38,286 nt of DNA from positions 1 to 38,286 of the forward strand of contig CAZSXU010000033.1 of NCBI GenBank assembly GCA_964610505.1, in the 5' to 3' direction. Both the position numbers and the translations under genes were made by a program. Below are positions 21,939-30,645 of this stretch, in pieces. Every line of letters starts with the position of its first letter. Within the stretch, counting starts at the first letter, position 1. Below the pieces are notes generated by a model, which was not told the DNA's origin, did not search any database, and saw only the letters and a program-made list of their open reading frames with translations. Origin of the DNA: CAZSXU01 sp964610505 (GTDB taxonomy: Bacteria > Arandabacterota > Arandabacteria > JAGLYR01).

Positions 21939-24900
21939 TCAGTCTCCGATCCTCTCTACGATCTCGGCGAGGCTCAGGCGCCTGCCCCGCTCTTGAGAGG
22001 CCGCGAGGACGCTTGGGCGGAGGCGGCTCGATACTTGCTCCAGCAGATCCTCCGCTCGGTTTCGCGCAACGGGACTGAGCGCGGGATGCTCGAGGGCGAA
22101 GCTCAGCAGTTCCGCCGCCTCCCGGTACTTCGCCCCGTTCAGCCGCAGCCCCGCGACTTCAATCAGCGATTCGAGAGCGGTGGGGTGGTCGTGGCCGGCA
22201 GCGCAGCATCGTAGCGCTCGGTTGAAGAGCTTCGCCGCCCTCCCCGCGTCGCCGCCCTCGATCTCGAGCCATCCTTGGCCCAGCAGACACCAGGGCACGC
22301 TTGGCAACGTCTCGAGTCCGGTCTTGCCGGACCCGATTTCGGAATCGCGGTCCTCGAGTGTCGACGCCTGCTGGAGCAGAAACCGCGCCTCGTCCCCGTT
22401 GCCCGACACCGCCGCTACGCGGCTCATGATCCCCAGGAGAAGTCGCTTCCAACTCGGGTCGTCGATGGCCTCGAACATGGGTAGGGCCTCCTCCAGATAT
22501 CCCTGCGCTCGATCGTAGTCTCCCAGGTCGTAGGTGACCATCCCCAGCTGAGTCAAGGTCTGCGCCGTGCGGGACGGATTCCCGATTTCGCGCGAGAACG
22601 CCAGACACGTCTCGAACATCTGCCGGGCCTCGTCGTAGTTTCCGGTTCGGCGTGCGACACGCCCCAGGTTGTTGAAGCAGTCGATCACCCCGTCGGTGTC
22701 CTGTCCCATCTGCCGTCTGAGCGCAAGACTCTCCCGATAGCGCTTCTTCGCCGCGTGCGGCATTCCCTGGATTTCTGCGATCCAGCCGAGGATGAACAGG
22801 GCCAGCGCGATTCCCCAGCGATCTCCCAACCGTCGACGCAGCTTGAGGCTCTCCTCGGCGACCCGGAGTCCGGCCGGCGGGTCCGACGCCGCGATCTCGT
22901 AGCTCAGAACCTCAAGCGCCAGCGCCTTGCCCCACACGTCGTCGACCTCCTCGTACGTGGCCACGCACTCGCGCAGTCTCCGCCGGGTTTCCTCCCCGGA
23001 CGTCCAGAAGCCGACGATGGTGGCCAGCACTTGGGCCAGCGCCAGACCCACACTGGGACCGAACGGTTCGAGTAAGTCCAGTCCGCGTCGCACCATGTCC
23101 CGAGACCCGAGGGGATCCACGAAACGCACGAACCAGCCGCGACACACCGAACTGAGACCCATGAGGGAGAGTCGGGCCGTTTCCTCCTGAAGCGTCGATC
23201 CTGTGACCGCTTCGAGAAGTCCGTAGCCTTCACGAAACATCTCGGCGCCTTCGTGGGCTCGGCTTCGAATGTCGTAGAAGAGAAACAGGCTCTGCGCGGC
23301 CCCCGCCATCGCGTCCACCCAACCCCGCTTGCCCGCCCACCGCCAGGCCAGGCGGATGTGATCGCCCGCCAGCGTCAGCTCCTCCAGGGCCGCGTCCTGT
23401 CCCGGGCCCTTGAGCGCTACCTCCAGGGACGCCAGCCTGGCCAGGTAGTGCCGGCTCAACCGGCCCAAGGCTGCGGTATAGTCCTTCGCGTCGCCACGGA
23501 GTTGTTCCTCGGCGTACTGTCGAAGGACTTCATGAATCTGGTAGCTCGCGTCGGGATTCTGGCGGAGAAACGACTTGTCGAGTAGTGCGGAGAGGGTCGA
23601 CACCGATCCTTCAGTCACCTCCAGAGCCGCCTCGCGGGAGAACCTTCCCCGGAACACGGCCAGCCTGGAGAAGAACTTCCGCTGCCGAGGTCTCAGCAGG
23701 TTCCAGGAATGCTCGAAGGCGGCCCGAAGGGTTCGATGCCGTTCGGGTACGTCTCGCGAGCGGGAAACCAGAAAGTCAAGGCCCGCCTCGATCTCTTTCG
23801 CGATGTCGGCGGGGGGCATGGTGGTTGCCCAGCTGGCGGCGAGCTCGATGCCGAGCGGATTGCCCTCCACCAGGAAGCAGATGCGCCCCGCGGCCCTGAT
23901 ATCCTCGTCGGAAGGGGAGAATCCCATATCGGCCCGCTGCACGCATTCCAGGAACAGCTGGACCGCACTGAAGCCTTCGCAGGACTCCACGTCACCTTCG
24001 GGGAACGAGAGGCCTCGAATCTCCATCACCCGCTCGTCACTGAGATGCACCTTCTCCCGCGACGTGACCAGGATTCTCAGTTCGGCAGCTTCGGCGAGCA
24101 GATCAGCCAGGATATCCGCCCCGTCCACCAGATGCTCCAAGTTGTCCATGACCAGTAGCACTTGTTTCCTTCTTAGGTAGTCCAGAAGCAGTGCCCGTTG
24201 GCGCGTTGCCCGGTCTCGAGGCTTCCGGTTTTCACCCGAAGATTGCCGGGACAAGGGTGCGCGCAAGGCCTCCACGATCGCCGGGACAATGAACTCGGGA
24301 CTGTCCACGGGAGCGAGGGGAACGAAGAAGACGCCGTCCCGCCAGGAACCCATCTGTTCCCGAGCGGCTTCCAGGGCGAGGCGGGTTTTGCCGCTGCCCC
24401 CCGGTCCCCGCAGAGTCAACAGGCGGCAGCCGGGATCCGCCAGATGCCTACGGATCTCGGCCAGCTCGGGTGCACGCCCGACGAAGGACGTGGATTGGGC
24501 CGGTAGGTTATGTAGAGGGGTGGGGGCGAGGACGGGCGGGCCGCCCGCCCGTTTTCCCTTCTTCGGCGGGGTGTCCAGGACCCGGCTCCGGAGCTCGAGA
24601 GTCTCCTCGGCGGGGGAGAGGCCGAGCTCGCCGAGAAGGCGCGCGCCTTTCTCGTAGACTTCGAGTGCCGCGCCGCGACGGCCCGCGTCGGCGTAGAGAG
24701 ATATCAATTCTCGCTGCATCGGCTCGCAGAGTGGATCGATCGCCAAGAGCCGGCGAGAGTAGGCAATGGCCTCGTCGAACTGCTTTCGTTCCCGGTGGAG
24801 CCTCACGAGATTCTCGAGGGCCTTGGAGAGATCGGCTCGAAGCGCCTCCTCCTGCAGCATCTGCCATTCGTCGAATGCCACACTGTCCCCGAGCCCAAAT

Positions 24901-25328
24901 CCGGCCATGAAGTGGTCATGGTAGAGCTCCACGGCCCGGGCCAGATTCGATGCGGCGTCCGTCCGTTTCTTGGGGATGGTGCGCCGGCTCCCGCGCGACG
25001 CGGCCAGCCGCTCGCGAAACTCGCTCACGTCCAACCAAAGATCCCGGTCCGGCCTCAATTCGACATTCTCGTGGCCGGTCTCCAGCCACCGGGACATGCC
25101 GTTCTGTTTGAGAATCCAAATGAGGTTCCTCAGGTTGGCGTATGCACGACTCGGTTTCGTGTCGGGCCAGAGAAGCGCTGCCAGGGCGTCCCGGCGGTGG
25201 CTTCGGTGGGAGACCGCCAGGTACGCGAATAGAGCGAGAGCCTTTCGGCGCCTGAGGTGAATCGGGCTCTCGTCGAGCAGGATCCTGGGTGGACCCAGCA
25301 GAAATACCCGCAGGTGAGGCAAGCGCAC
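21939..25328 (-). CDS. BTAD/STAND-NTPase/TPR transcriptional regulator
   Basis: This 1129-residue protein has a GTG start ending at 25328. Residues 1-95 form the OmpR-like winged helix, and residues 100-250 the bacterial transcriptional activation domain (BTAD), the pairing seen in SARP regulators. An AAA/NB-ARC-type STAND ATPase follows with P-loop G-P-G-G-S-G-K-T (308-315) and Walker B V-L-L-V-M-D-N-L-E-H-L near 400. The last 500 residues are TPR repeats of the AfsR/MalT kind. Such proteins act as signal-sensing switches that oligomerise on ATP binding. The effector and target genes are unknown; there is no obvious neighbouring secondary-metabolite operon, though the radical SAM/SagB cluster is 10 kb away. 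A TATAGT -10 box is at 25375-25380 on the minus strand. It converges with the selenoprotein gene. Confidence 0.9.
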   Translation of the reverse strand: MRLPHLRVFLLGPPRILLDESPIHLRRRKALALFAYLAVSHRSHRRDALAALLWPDTKPSRAYANLRNLIWILKQNGMSRWLETGHENVELRPDRDLWLDVSEFRERLAASRGSRRTIPKKRTDAASNLARAVELYHDHFMAGFGLGDSVAFDEWQMLQEEALRADLSKALENLVRLHRERKQFDEAIAYSRRLLAIDPLCEPMQRELISLYADAGRRGAALEVYEKGARLLGELGLSPAEETLELRSRVLDTPPKKGKRAGGPPVLAPTPLHNLPAQSTSFVGRAPELAEIRRHLADPGCRLLTLRGPGGSGKTRLALEAAREQMGSWRDGVFFVPLAPVDSPEFIVPAIVEALRAPLSRQSSGENRKPRDRATRQRALLLDYLRRKQVLLVMDNLEHLVDGADILADLLAEAAELRILVTSREKVHLSDERVMEIRGLSFPEGDVESCEGFSAVQLFLECVQRADMGFSPSDEDIRAAGRICFLVEGNPLGIELAASWATTMPPADIAKEIEAGLDFLVSRSRDVPERHRTLRAAFEHSWNLLRPRQRKFFSRLAVFRGRFSREAALEVTEGSVSTLSALLDKSFLRQNPDASYQIHEVLRQYAEEQLRGDAKDYTAALGRLSRHYLARLASLEVALKGPGQDAALEELTLAGDHIRLAWRWAGKRGWVDAMAGAAQSLFLFYDIRSRAHEGAEMFREGYGLLEAVTGSTLQEETARLSLMGLSSVCRGWFVRFVDPLGSRDMVRRGLDLLEPFGPSVGLALAQVLATIVGFWTSGEETRRRLRECVATYEEVDDVWGKALALEVLSYEIAASDPPAGLRVAEESLKLRRRLGDRWGIALALFILGWIAEIQGMPHAAKKRYRESLALRRQMGQDTDGVIDCFNNLGRVARRTGNYDEARQMFETCLAFSREIGNPSRTAQTLTQLGMVTYDLGDYDRAQGYLEEALPMFEAIDDPSWKRLLLGIMSRVAAVSGNGDEARFLLQQASTLEDRDSEIGSGKTGLETLPSVPWCLLGQGWLEIEGGDAGRAAKLFNRALRCCAAGHDHPTALESLIEVAGLRLNGAKYREAAELLSFALEHPALSPVARNRAEDLLEQVSSRLRPSVLAASQERGRRLSLAEIVERIGD

Positions 25329-25374
25329 ACTCCGTCTTCCGTTAGGGGCTCCGCCTTGCGGGGAGGGCAGGTAG

Positions 25375-25380
25375 ACTATA
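25375..25380 (-). promoter_or_regulatory. -10 box of the BTAD/STAND regulator
   Basis: TATAGT on the minus strand, about 47 bases before the GTG start. The -35 region is weak, as expected for an activator-dependent or low-level promoter. Confidence 0.35.
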
Positions 25381-25521
25381 CCAAAGATTTCGATGATTCG
25401 CCAGAAGAGACGCTCGCGAGACGCGCAGATTCGAAGGTGTCATGCAGGAAGGGAGTCGCGGGTCATCCGGGGAATTCCGGGGCCTGCGGTCCACTTCGCG
25501 AGTCTTCCAGAGGAGGTCGCG

Positions 25522-26604
25522 TTGGCGTCGAAGCACGGATCCTCGATCTCTGCACTGCTCCCGCTCGAGGGCGGAGCGAAGGACCTCGTCCCTCTCGGCG
25601 CCGATGCCCGAGCGGTAAAGCGAGACCTTCTCAAGAGGTGGCTCGTTCGAGTGGCTTTGATCGCGAGCGGCGTAGCGTGGGTCTCCGACCTCATCTACAA
25701 GTACGTCAACGACATCTCCTTCATCAATCGGGAACAGTGTATCCTGTACAGGGCCCTTCCGCCGTTCGGATTCGTGATCTTCGAGTATCTTTTCGAGACG
25801 ATGGTCATCGTCTTTCTCGGCATCTTCCTCGCTGTTCTTCTCGGCCGGTGGTTCCTTCGGTTCCGGAGGTTCTATCCCCGAAACCCCGTTACGGCGTTCT
25901 TGTGCGGATCGGTGATCCCCGTGTGCGCCTGTGCGGCGATCCCTCTCCTGTCCTCGATGAAGGGCAAGATGAAGTTCTCGACGACCATGGCCTTCGTCCT
26001 GGCGGCTCCTCTCCTGAGTCCGTACATCATCGTCCTTTCCTTCTCGGTTCTGGGGTTTGCCTATGGAATGCTGCGGATTGCCTGCTCCTTCGTCCTTGTC
26101 ATGACGAGTGCCTTCCTTGTCGGGATGATCAGCAGGAGGGACATGAGGTTGAACTTCGAAGGTTTGGGTGGCGGTGGGTGCTCGCAAATCTGTGGTGTGC
26201 GGAATGCAGATGTGTATCTGGAGACCTACCGGATGTTCAAGACGATGGTCCCGTTTCTATTCATCGCAGCGGCCCTCGGAGTCTTGCTGGAAATCCTGGG
26301 TCCTCGAACGTTCCTCCTGACCGGTGGCGGCGGCGAGGGTGTGGCCGGGGTGTTGACCTGGATCCTCGTCGGCATCCCGCTCTACTTCTGCAACGGGGCG
26401 GAGGTACTGTTTCTGCGACCTCTGGTGAGCCACGGATTCCCGCTGGGTACGGCGGTGGCGTTCTCGCTGACTTCCACCGTGATCTGCACGACGTCAGTCG
26501 CCATGCTTCTCAGGTCCGTTGGGTTTCGCCTGACGCTCATCCTTACCGCTTCCGTGGTCTCCATTTCCTTGACCCTTGCCCTCCTTTTGAACTCGATCAC
26601 CTAG
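25522..26604 (+). CDS. Multispanning permease, DUF318/ArsP-like
   Basis: The frame is open from 25393, but AGGAGGT at 25511-25517 sits four bases before TTG 25522, making this the likely start (360 residues). At least eight hydrophobic helices are visible. The motif G-S-V-I-P-V-C-A-C-A-A-I-P-L matches the conserved P-x-C-x-C-x-x-I-P-L of the DUF318 (ArsP-type) permeases; members with paired cysteines export trivalent organoarsenicals, while the natural substrate of others is unknown. A second conserved P-L-Y-F-C-N-G-A-E motif lies near residue 290. It is divergent from the BTAD regulator and alone in its operon. Confidence 0.8.
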   Translation: MASKHGSSISALLPLEGGAKDLVPLGADARAVKRDLLKRWLVRVALIASGVAWVSDLIYKYVNDISFINREQCILYRALPPFGFVIFEYLFETMVIVFLGIFLAVLLGRWFLRFRRFYPRNPVTAFLCGSVIPVCACAAIPLLSSMKGKMKFSTTMAFVLAAPLLSPYIIVLSFSVLGFAYGMLRIACSFVLVMTSAFLVGMISRRDMRLNFEGLGGGGCSQICGVRNADVYLETYRMFKTMVPFLFIAAALGVLLEILGPRTFLLTGGGGEGVAGVLTWILVGIPLYFCNGAEVLFLRPLVSHGFPLGTAVAFSLTSTVICTTSVAMLLRSVGFRLTLILTASVVSISLTLALLLNSIT

Positions 26605-26852
26605 GACGATCCTCGCGCCTGAGGCCGGGCCTTCCCGTACGCCGGCGCTCGCCGCGATCGCCGGCCTCACGAACATCGCCTCAAACAATAAGTTAAGTGA
26701 TAAGAGACGAACGCGAGACGGTCGATCCGTACGGGTGGTTGGTACGGATGGGTTGGAAACCGGGGCCGGGTAGTGGGGCGAAATCGCTTCGCAGATGTGG
26801 CCCGGTCCGGCGCGCCGCAAAGCCTGGCATGCTCAACCGAAAGGGGGCACAC

Positions 26853-27509
26853 ATGAGACGAGTCACCGTCGCGATCCTGTTTCTTGGACTCATCGCCGTC
26901 GTTGGAGGTCTGGAGAAGGCCGATTCCGCCCGAGCCACGCGGTCCGGAGAAGTCGACGTCCTCCTCCTCGTCACCAACAGCTACGGCGCAAACTACAACC
27001 TCATTCGAGACGTGATGGAAAAGTACGGGTGGAACCTCACGACGGTGGGGGTCACTGACACCGTGACCCAGTGCTACTACGGTGGGCCGATCATCGTAGA
27101 TCTCACCGTGTCCGAGGTCACGGACGTTTCCGAGTACGATGTCCTCGCGATCATGCCTGCAACGGGCTGGCGGGGCAACTCTCACGATCAGCTGCTCGGG
27201 AGCCCGGAAGCCATCGCCCTGGTTGCTCAGGCCGTACAAGAGGACCTGTTGGTTGCGGCCTTCTGCGGAGGCACTCGGGTTCTGGCCGCGGCCGACGTCA
27301 TCAACGGGGTCCACGTCACGGGCCACGACCACGAGACCTACCTGGCCGAGTACGCCGCCGCAGGCGCCATTTTCGTTGGGAATCCCGCGCCGCCCACTCA
27401 GGACGGCAACATCGTGACGTGCGTGCGCAATCAGACCAACTCGGCCCTCGTCTGTGAAATCATGCGGACCACGATCGACAGTCTCCGGACCGCACGCAGT
27501 CTCAAATAG
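26853..27509 (+). CDS. Exported DJ-1/PfpI-like protein
   Basis: The ATG at 26853 (GGGGG upstream) starts a Sec signal peptide (residues 1-27) and a 218-residue protein; the longer open frame to 26697 is not supported. The mature part has the class I glutamine-amidotransferase-like fold of DJ-1/PfpI: V-D-V-L-L-L-V-T-N near 34, Y-D-V-L-A-I-M-P, and the nucleophile elbow A-F-C-G-G-T-R-V-L-A-A-A-D, followed by the G-V-H-V-T-G-H strand. Cytoplasmic members act as glyoxalases, chaperones or proteases; an exported one is unusual. It is followed by the beta-propeller-like gene at 27555, probably in the same transcript. Confidence 0.75.
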   Translation: MRRVTVAILFLGLIAVVGGLEKADSARATRSGEVDVLLLVTNSYGANYNLIRDVMEKYGWNLTTVGVTDTVTQCYYGGPIIVDLTVSEVTDVSEYDVLAIMPATGWRGNSHDQLLGSPEAIALVAQAVQEDLLVAAFCGGTRVLAAADVINGVHVTGHDHETYLAEYAAAGAIFVGNPAPPTQDGNIVTCVRNQTNSALVCEIMRTTIDSLRTARSLK

Positions 27510-27554
27510 CGGGGAACGTGCGACGGGGATATGGACTCTTTAAGGAGAGCAAAA

Positions 27555-29027
27555 ATGAAGAAAATACTGATCCTCTGTTTCCTGATGATCGTGATTGCGT
27601 CTCCGGCGGAGGCCCAGCTGGATACGTTGTGGACCCGGACCATCGGCGGTCCGAGCAACGACGGTTTTCGCTCGGTGGTTCAAACCGGGGACGGTGGTTT
27701 CTTGGCCGTGGGATACACCTACTCCTTCGGTGAGGCGGACGTGAACGTCTACGCCGTGAAGACGGACGCCCAGGGTTCTCCCGTGTGGCAGAAGACCTAC
27801 GGCGGTTCTGGACGGGACTACGGCTACGGCGTGTGCCGGACGGCGGACGGCGGTTTTGCCATCGCCGGCTACACGACCTCCTTCGGTGTGGGGGAGGAGG
27901 ACGTGTACGTGGTGAAGATCGATGCTGCAGGCGACACCCTCTGGACGAGGGTCTACGGAGGGGCCGGATCGGATGAGGCGCGGTCCATCTGCGAGACCGT
28001 GGACGGGCACCTGGTTGTAGCCGGTCAGACCAAGTCGTTCGGTATGGGCTGGAGCGATCTCTATATGCTGAAGATGGACGCGGGCGGGGACACCGTCTGG
28101 ACTCGTACGGCCGGCGGTTCCGGGGTCGACTGGGGAGAATCCGTCTGCGAAACCGCCGACAGCTGCTATGTGGTCTGCGGCACCAACGGGTCCAACACGG
28201 ACAACTTCGACATGTATCTGGTCAAGTTCGATTCCGAGGGGGCCACCGTCTGGCAGTCCTACTTCGGTGACGACGGGCCCATCAACCCCGATTGGGGAAT
28301 GTCGGTCTGCGAGCTGCAGTCGGGCGAGACGATGCACTGCGGTCACCGAGGGATCGAAGGGTCAGATCCGCTCGATATCGGCCTCTACCGTGCCGATACG
28401 GACGGCGCTCGGACGCTGGGCCGCCGGCTCTACGACACGTACTACGAGTACGCGAATTCCATCTGCCAAATCTCTGATGGAAGCTGTCTCCTCTGTGGCG
28501 CGGACAAGGATCCCAACACGCAACGGAACAATCTGTTCCTCGTCAAGAGAGTGGATGGGAGCGGTTGGGTGTGGATGCAGTCACTCGGCGGGGACGGGTC
28601 GGACTGGGGGAGCTGCATCATCGAAATCGCGGCGGGGGAGTACCTCGTCGCCGGTCACACGGATTCGTTCGGAGCGGGAGGGTTCGACGGCTGGCTCGTC
28701 AGGTTGAGGGATCCGCTGCTGGCGTCCGTCGAGGAAGTGCCGCGTACGGTCGGGCCTCGCTTCATGTCCCAGCCGTCTCCCAACCCCGCGAGCGGTGCGG
28801 TGGCCTTTTCGATGCACTTGCCCGAGAGCGGACCGCTTGAGGTCCGGGTGTTGAGCGTGGAGGGGAGAGTGGTGCGGACTTTGCACCGAGGGCAGGTGCC
28901 CGCGGGGAGCCGCTCCTTCGTCTGGGATGCTCGGAACGATGAGGGGCGGAAGGTGGCGTGCGGGGTCTATCTCATCCTTGCCGAAGGGGTCGTGCGCGAT
29001 TGTCGAAGGGCCGTCATCGTCCACTAG
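27555..29027 (+). CDS. Secreted repeat protein with FlgD-like C-terminal sorting domain
   Basis: The ATG at 27555 follows AAGGAG at the right distance. This 490-residue protein has a signal peptide (1-20). At least six repeats of about 50 residues follow, each with a core like G-D-T-L/V-W-T-R-x-Y-G-G-S/A-G-x-D and G-G-F-x-V-A-G-Y-T-x-S-F-G. They are of the kind found in beta-propeller-like extracellular proteins. Residues 415-490 form the FlgD-like Ig domain (P-S-P-N-P-A-S-G-A-V at the start, G-V-Y-L-I near the end), which in FCB bacteria marks proteins bound for the cell surface through a type IX-like route. Binding partner unknown. Confidence 0.8.
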   Translation: MKKILILCFLMIVIASPAEAQLDTLWTRTIGGPSNDGFRSVVQTGDGGFLAVGYTYSFGEADVNVYAVKTDAQGSPVWQKTYGGSGRDYGYGVCRTADGGFAIAGYTTSFGVGEEDVYVVKIDAAGDTLWTRVYGGAGSDEARSICETVDGHLVVAGQTKSFGMGWSDLYMLKMDAGGDTVWTRTAGGSGVDWGESVCETADSCYVVCGTNGSNTDNFDMYLVKFDSEGATVWQSYFGDDGPINPDWGMSVCELQSGETMHCGHRGIEGSDPLDIGLYRADTDGARTLGRRLYDTYYEYANSICQISDGSCLLCGADKDPNTQRNNLFLVKRVDGSGWVWMQSLGGDGSDWGSCIIEIAAGEYLVAGHTDSFGAGGFDGWLVRLRDPLLASVEEVPRTVGPRFMSQPSPNPASGAVAFSMHLPESGPLEVRVLSVEGRVVRTLHRGQVPAGSRSFVWDARNDEGRKVACGVYLILAEGVVRDCRRAVIVH

Positions 29028-29065
29028 CCTGGATGGTGCACGGAGGTCGAAGAGAGAACACAAGC

Positions 29066-29140
29066 AAGCGGAGAAACAGAGAAGCTGACGCCGGAGAACG
29101 GCCTCATCGGGGAAACACGGCGTCCTCTGTTTCTCCGCTT
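29066..29140. repeat. Long imperfect hairpin (23 paired bases)
   Basis: 29066-29081 pairs perfectly with 29125-29140 (aagcggagaaacagag). After a 5-base bulge, gacgccg (29087-29093) pairs with cggcgtc (29118-29124) around a 24-base loop. It lies 38 bases after the stop of the FlgD-domain gene and probably ends that transcript. It may also be a mobile palindromic repeat. The stretch 29028-29435 shows no other feature apart from a possible -10 TACAAT at 29351-29356. Confidence 0.6.
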
Positions 29141-29435
29141 CTCCATACGATGCGCTTCGCACCTGATTCCGCAGATCGAAGTACCTTCACACTCCAAAGA
29201 GCCCGCACACAGTTGGATGTCGGGGGGCATCACATTCTCCTCGTCTGATGCCTGCATGCGTCCGGCCGCACTCACGCCGCTCGTGCGGCCGCTGATGCCC
29301 CCCGTTCAACCGCCGGCGACACACCGCTCAATCGGCACAGTCGATTTACGTACAATAGGTTGTGTAAAGGGCGCGTCCCGTTGGGTGCGCCGGGAGGGCC
29401 CGGCAGTGGACGGAGAACCCCGGAAGGAGGATCCC

Positions 29436-30056
29436 ATGAGAAGGCCGAATCCCTTGCTTCTGAACCGGAGGCAGTTCGTGACCCGGGTGATGCCCGCCTG
29501 TGCCCTGACGTGCATCGCCGGACGGGCGCTGGCCTTTGCCCAGGCGGAAGGGACAGACGAAGAAGAGCCTGCGCACAAGTTCGACAAGAAACTGCCCTTC
29601 GAATTGACGAACCGGCAGTTCGTGACATCAAAGTACCGCGAGTACATCGCGCTGGGGAAAGCGTTGAAGGGTGAACTCGGGAACAAGCGGGCGCTGGAGC
29701 TCCTGAAGAGGGTCACCACGGATGAAATGCTCGCCATGGGGAAGCGGCAGGCGGAGAACTCCCCCGACGACAGCTTCCAGACATACGTCGGCGGCTTCCG
29801 GGGAGACCGGTACAAGGATTCCCTGACGATGGAGATTGTCGAAGATACGGACAGGGTATTCGAGTTGAATGTGACCGAGTGCCTGTGGGCAACCGTGTTT
29901 CGTGATGCGGATGCTGCAGACATCGGCTATGCGGGGGTCTGCTACGGCGACTATGCCTGGGCGCAGGGGTTCAATCCGAAAATCCGGATGGTCCGGGACA
30001 AGACCCTGATGCAGGGGCATGAGTGCTGCAACCACCGCTACCTGTGGGAAGGATAG
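29436..30056 (+). CDS. Tat-exported ATC-hydrolase-family protein
   Basis: The ATG at 29436 follows AAGGAGG. The N-terminus holds a twin-arginine signal, N-R-R-Q-F-V-T-R, and a hydrophobic stretch. The 206-residue protein ends in the pattern of the L-2-amino-thiazoline-4-carboxylic acid hydrolase family: E-C-L-W-A near residue 145, Y-A-G-V-C-Y-G-D near 160 and Q-G-H-E-C-C-N-H-R-Y near the C-terminus, with conserved Cys and His. Characterised members open the thiazoline ring to form cysteine precursors; most family members, including exported ones, are uncharacterised. The twin-arginine route implies folding before export, perhaps with a cofactor or metal. Confidence 0.7.
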   Translation: MRRPNPLLLNRRQFVTRVMPACALTCIAGRALAFAQAEGTDEEEPAHKFDKKLPFELTNRQFVTSKYREYIALGKALKGELGNKRALELLKRVTTDEMLAMGKRQAENSPDDSFQTYVGGFRGDRYKDSLTMEIVEDTDRVFELNVTECLWATVFRDADAADIGYAGVCYGDYAWAQGFNPKIRMVRDKTLMQGHECCNHRYLWEG

Positions 30057-30119
30057 GTTGGGAAGGACGGATCGCCCCGGGGGCGGTCCGTCCGCCGCGG
30101 CAAACCGGAGGAGGTCGTC

Positions 30120-30554
30120 GTGAAACGGGTTCTCGTACTTGTACTGGCGATGTCGGTTGCGGTGACGGCGTCGGCTGCGATCGGGGCGAAGGTGGATGAC
30201 GCCTCGGTTCCACAGGCGGTAAGAGACCATCTCGAAGGTTGGTTCTCCACCCATCCCGACCCCGGGTTCCGGGCCGTGTATCTCAACCTCTTCAAGTCCT
30301 TGGTGCGCAAGGTCCCGAGATCCTCCGAGGAGTATGCGCACGTCACGACCGCCGGGTCTCTCGTCTCTTGGGCGCGGCACAACGGGCCCCGGGTCAAAGA
30401 CAGAGACGGATTCCAGGGGATGGGGGTCCTGTATCAGGACAATCTCATCGCCGTCGTGCGCGCCCAGTTGGACGGTATCTACGACGTCTGCATGCTCGTG
30501 AAACGCAACGGCGAGTGGAAGATCCTTGCTGCGCTCTGGGACGTGAAGACGTAA
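30120..30554 (+). CDS. Exported NTF2-like protein
   Basis: This 144-residue protein starts at GTG 30120 with GGAGGAGG upstream. A signal peptide covers residues 1-20. The rest has the cone-shaped NTF2/SnoaL-like layout: an N-terminal helix with W-F-S, then strands ending in Y-D-V-C-M-L-V-K-R-N-G-E-W-K-I-L, the typical last beta-strand signature. Such domains bind small molecules or act as enzymes or immunity proteins. The preceding gene (63 bases away) encodes the Tat-exported hydrolase-like protein, so the two may be co-transcribed. Confidence 0.7.
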   Translation: MKRVLVLVLAMSVAVTASAAIGAKVDDASVPQAVRDHLEGWFSTHPDPGFRAVYLNLFKSLVRKVPRSSEEYAHVTTAGSLVSWARHNGPRVKDRDGFQGMGVLYQDNLIAVVRAQLDGIYDVCMLVKRNGEWKILAALWDVKT

Positions 30555-30645
30555 ACGAGCCGGGCGTTTTTCGGAAGTTCGAACCGCGGGTGTCAACAGG
30601 GCCCGGTGATGTGATACACTCTCCGGAAGGGGAGAGGAGTCCGGC

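Noticed and set aside
25257..26696. 479-codon plus-strand frame overlapping the permease in another frame
   Set aside because: Arg/Ser-rich; the permease frame has clear membrane helices.
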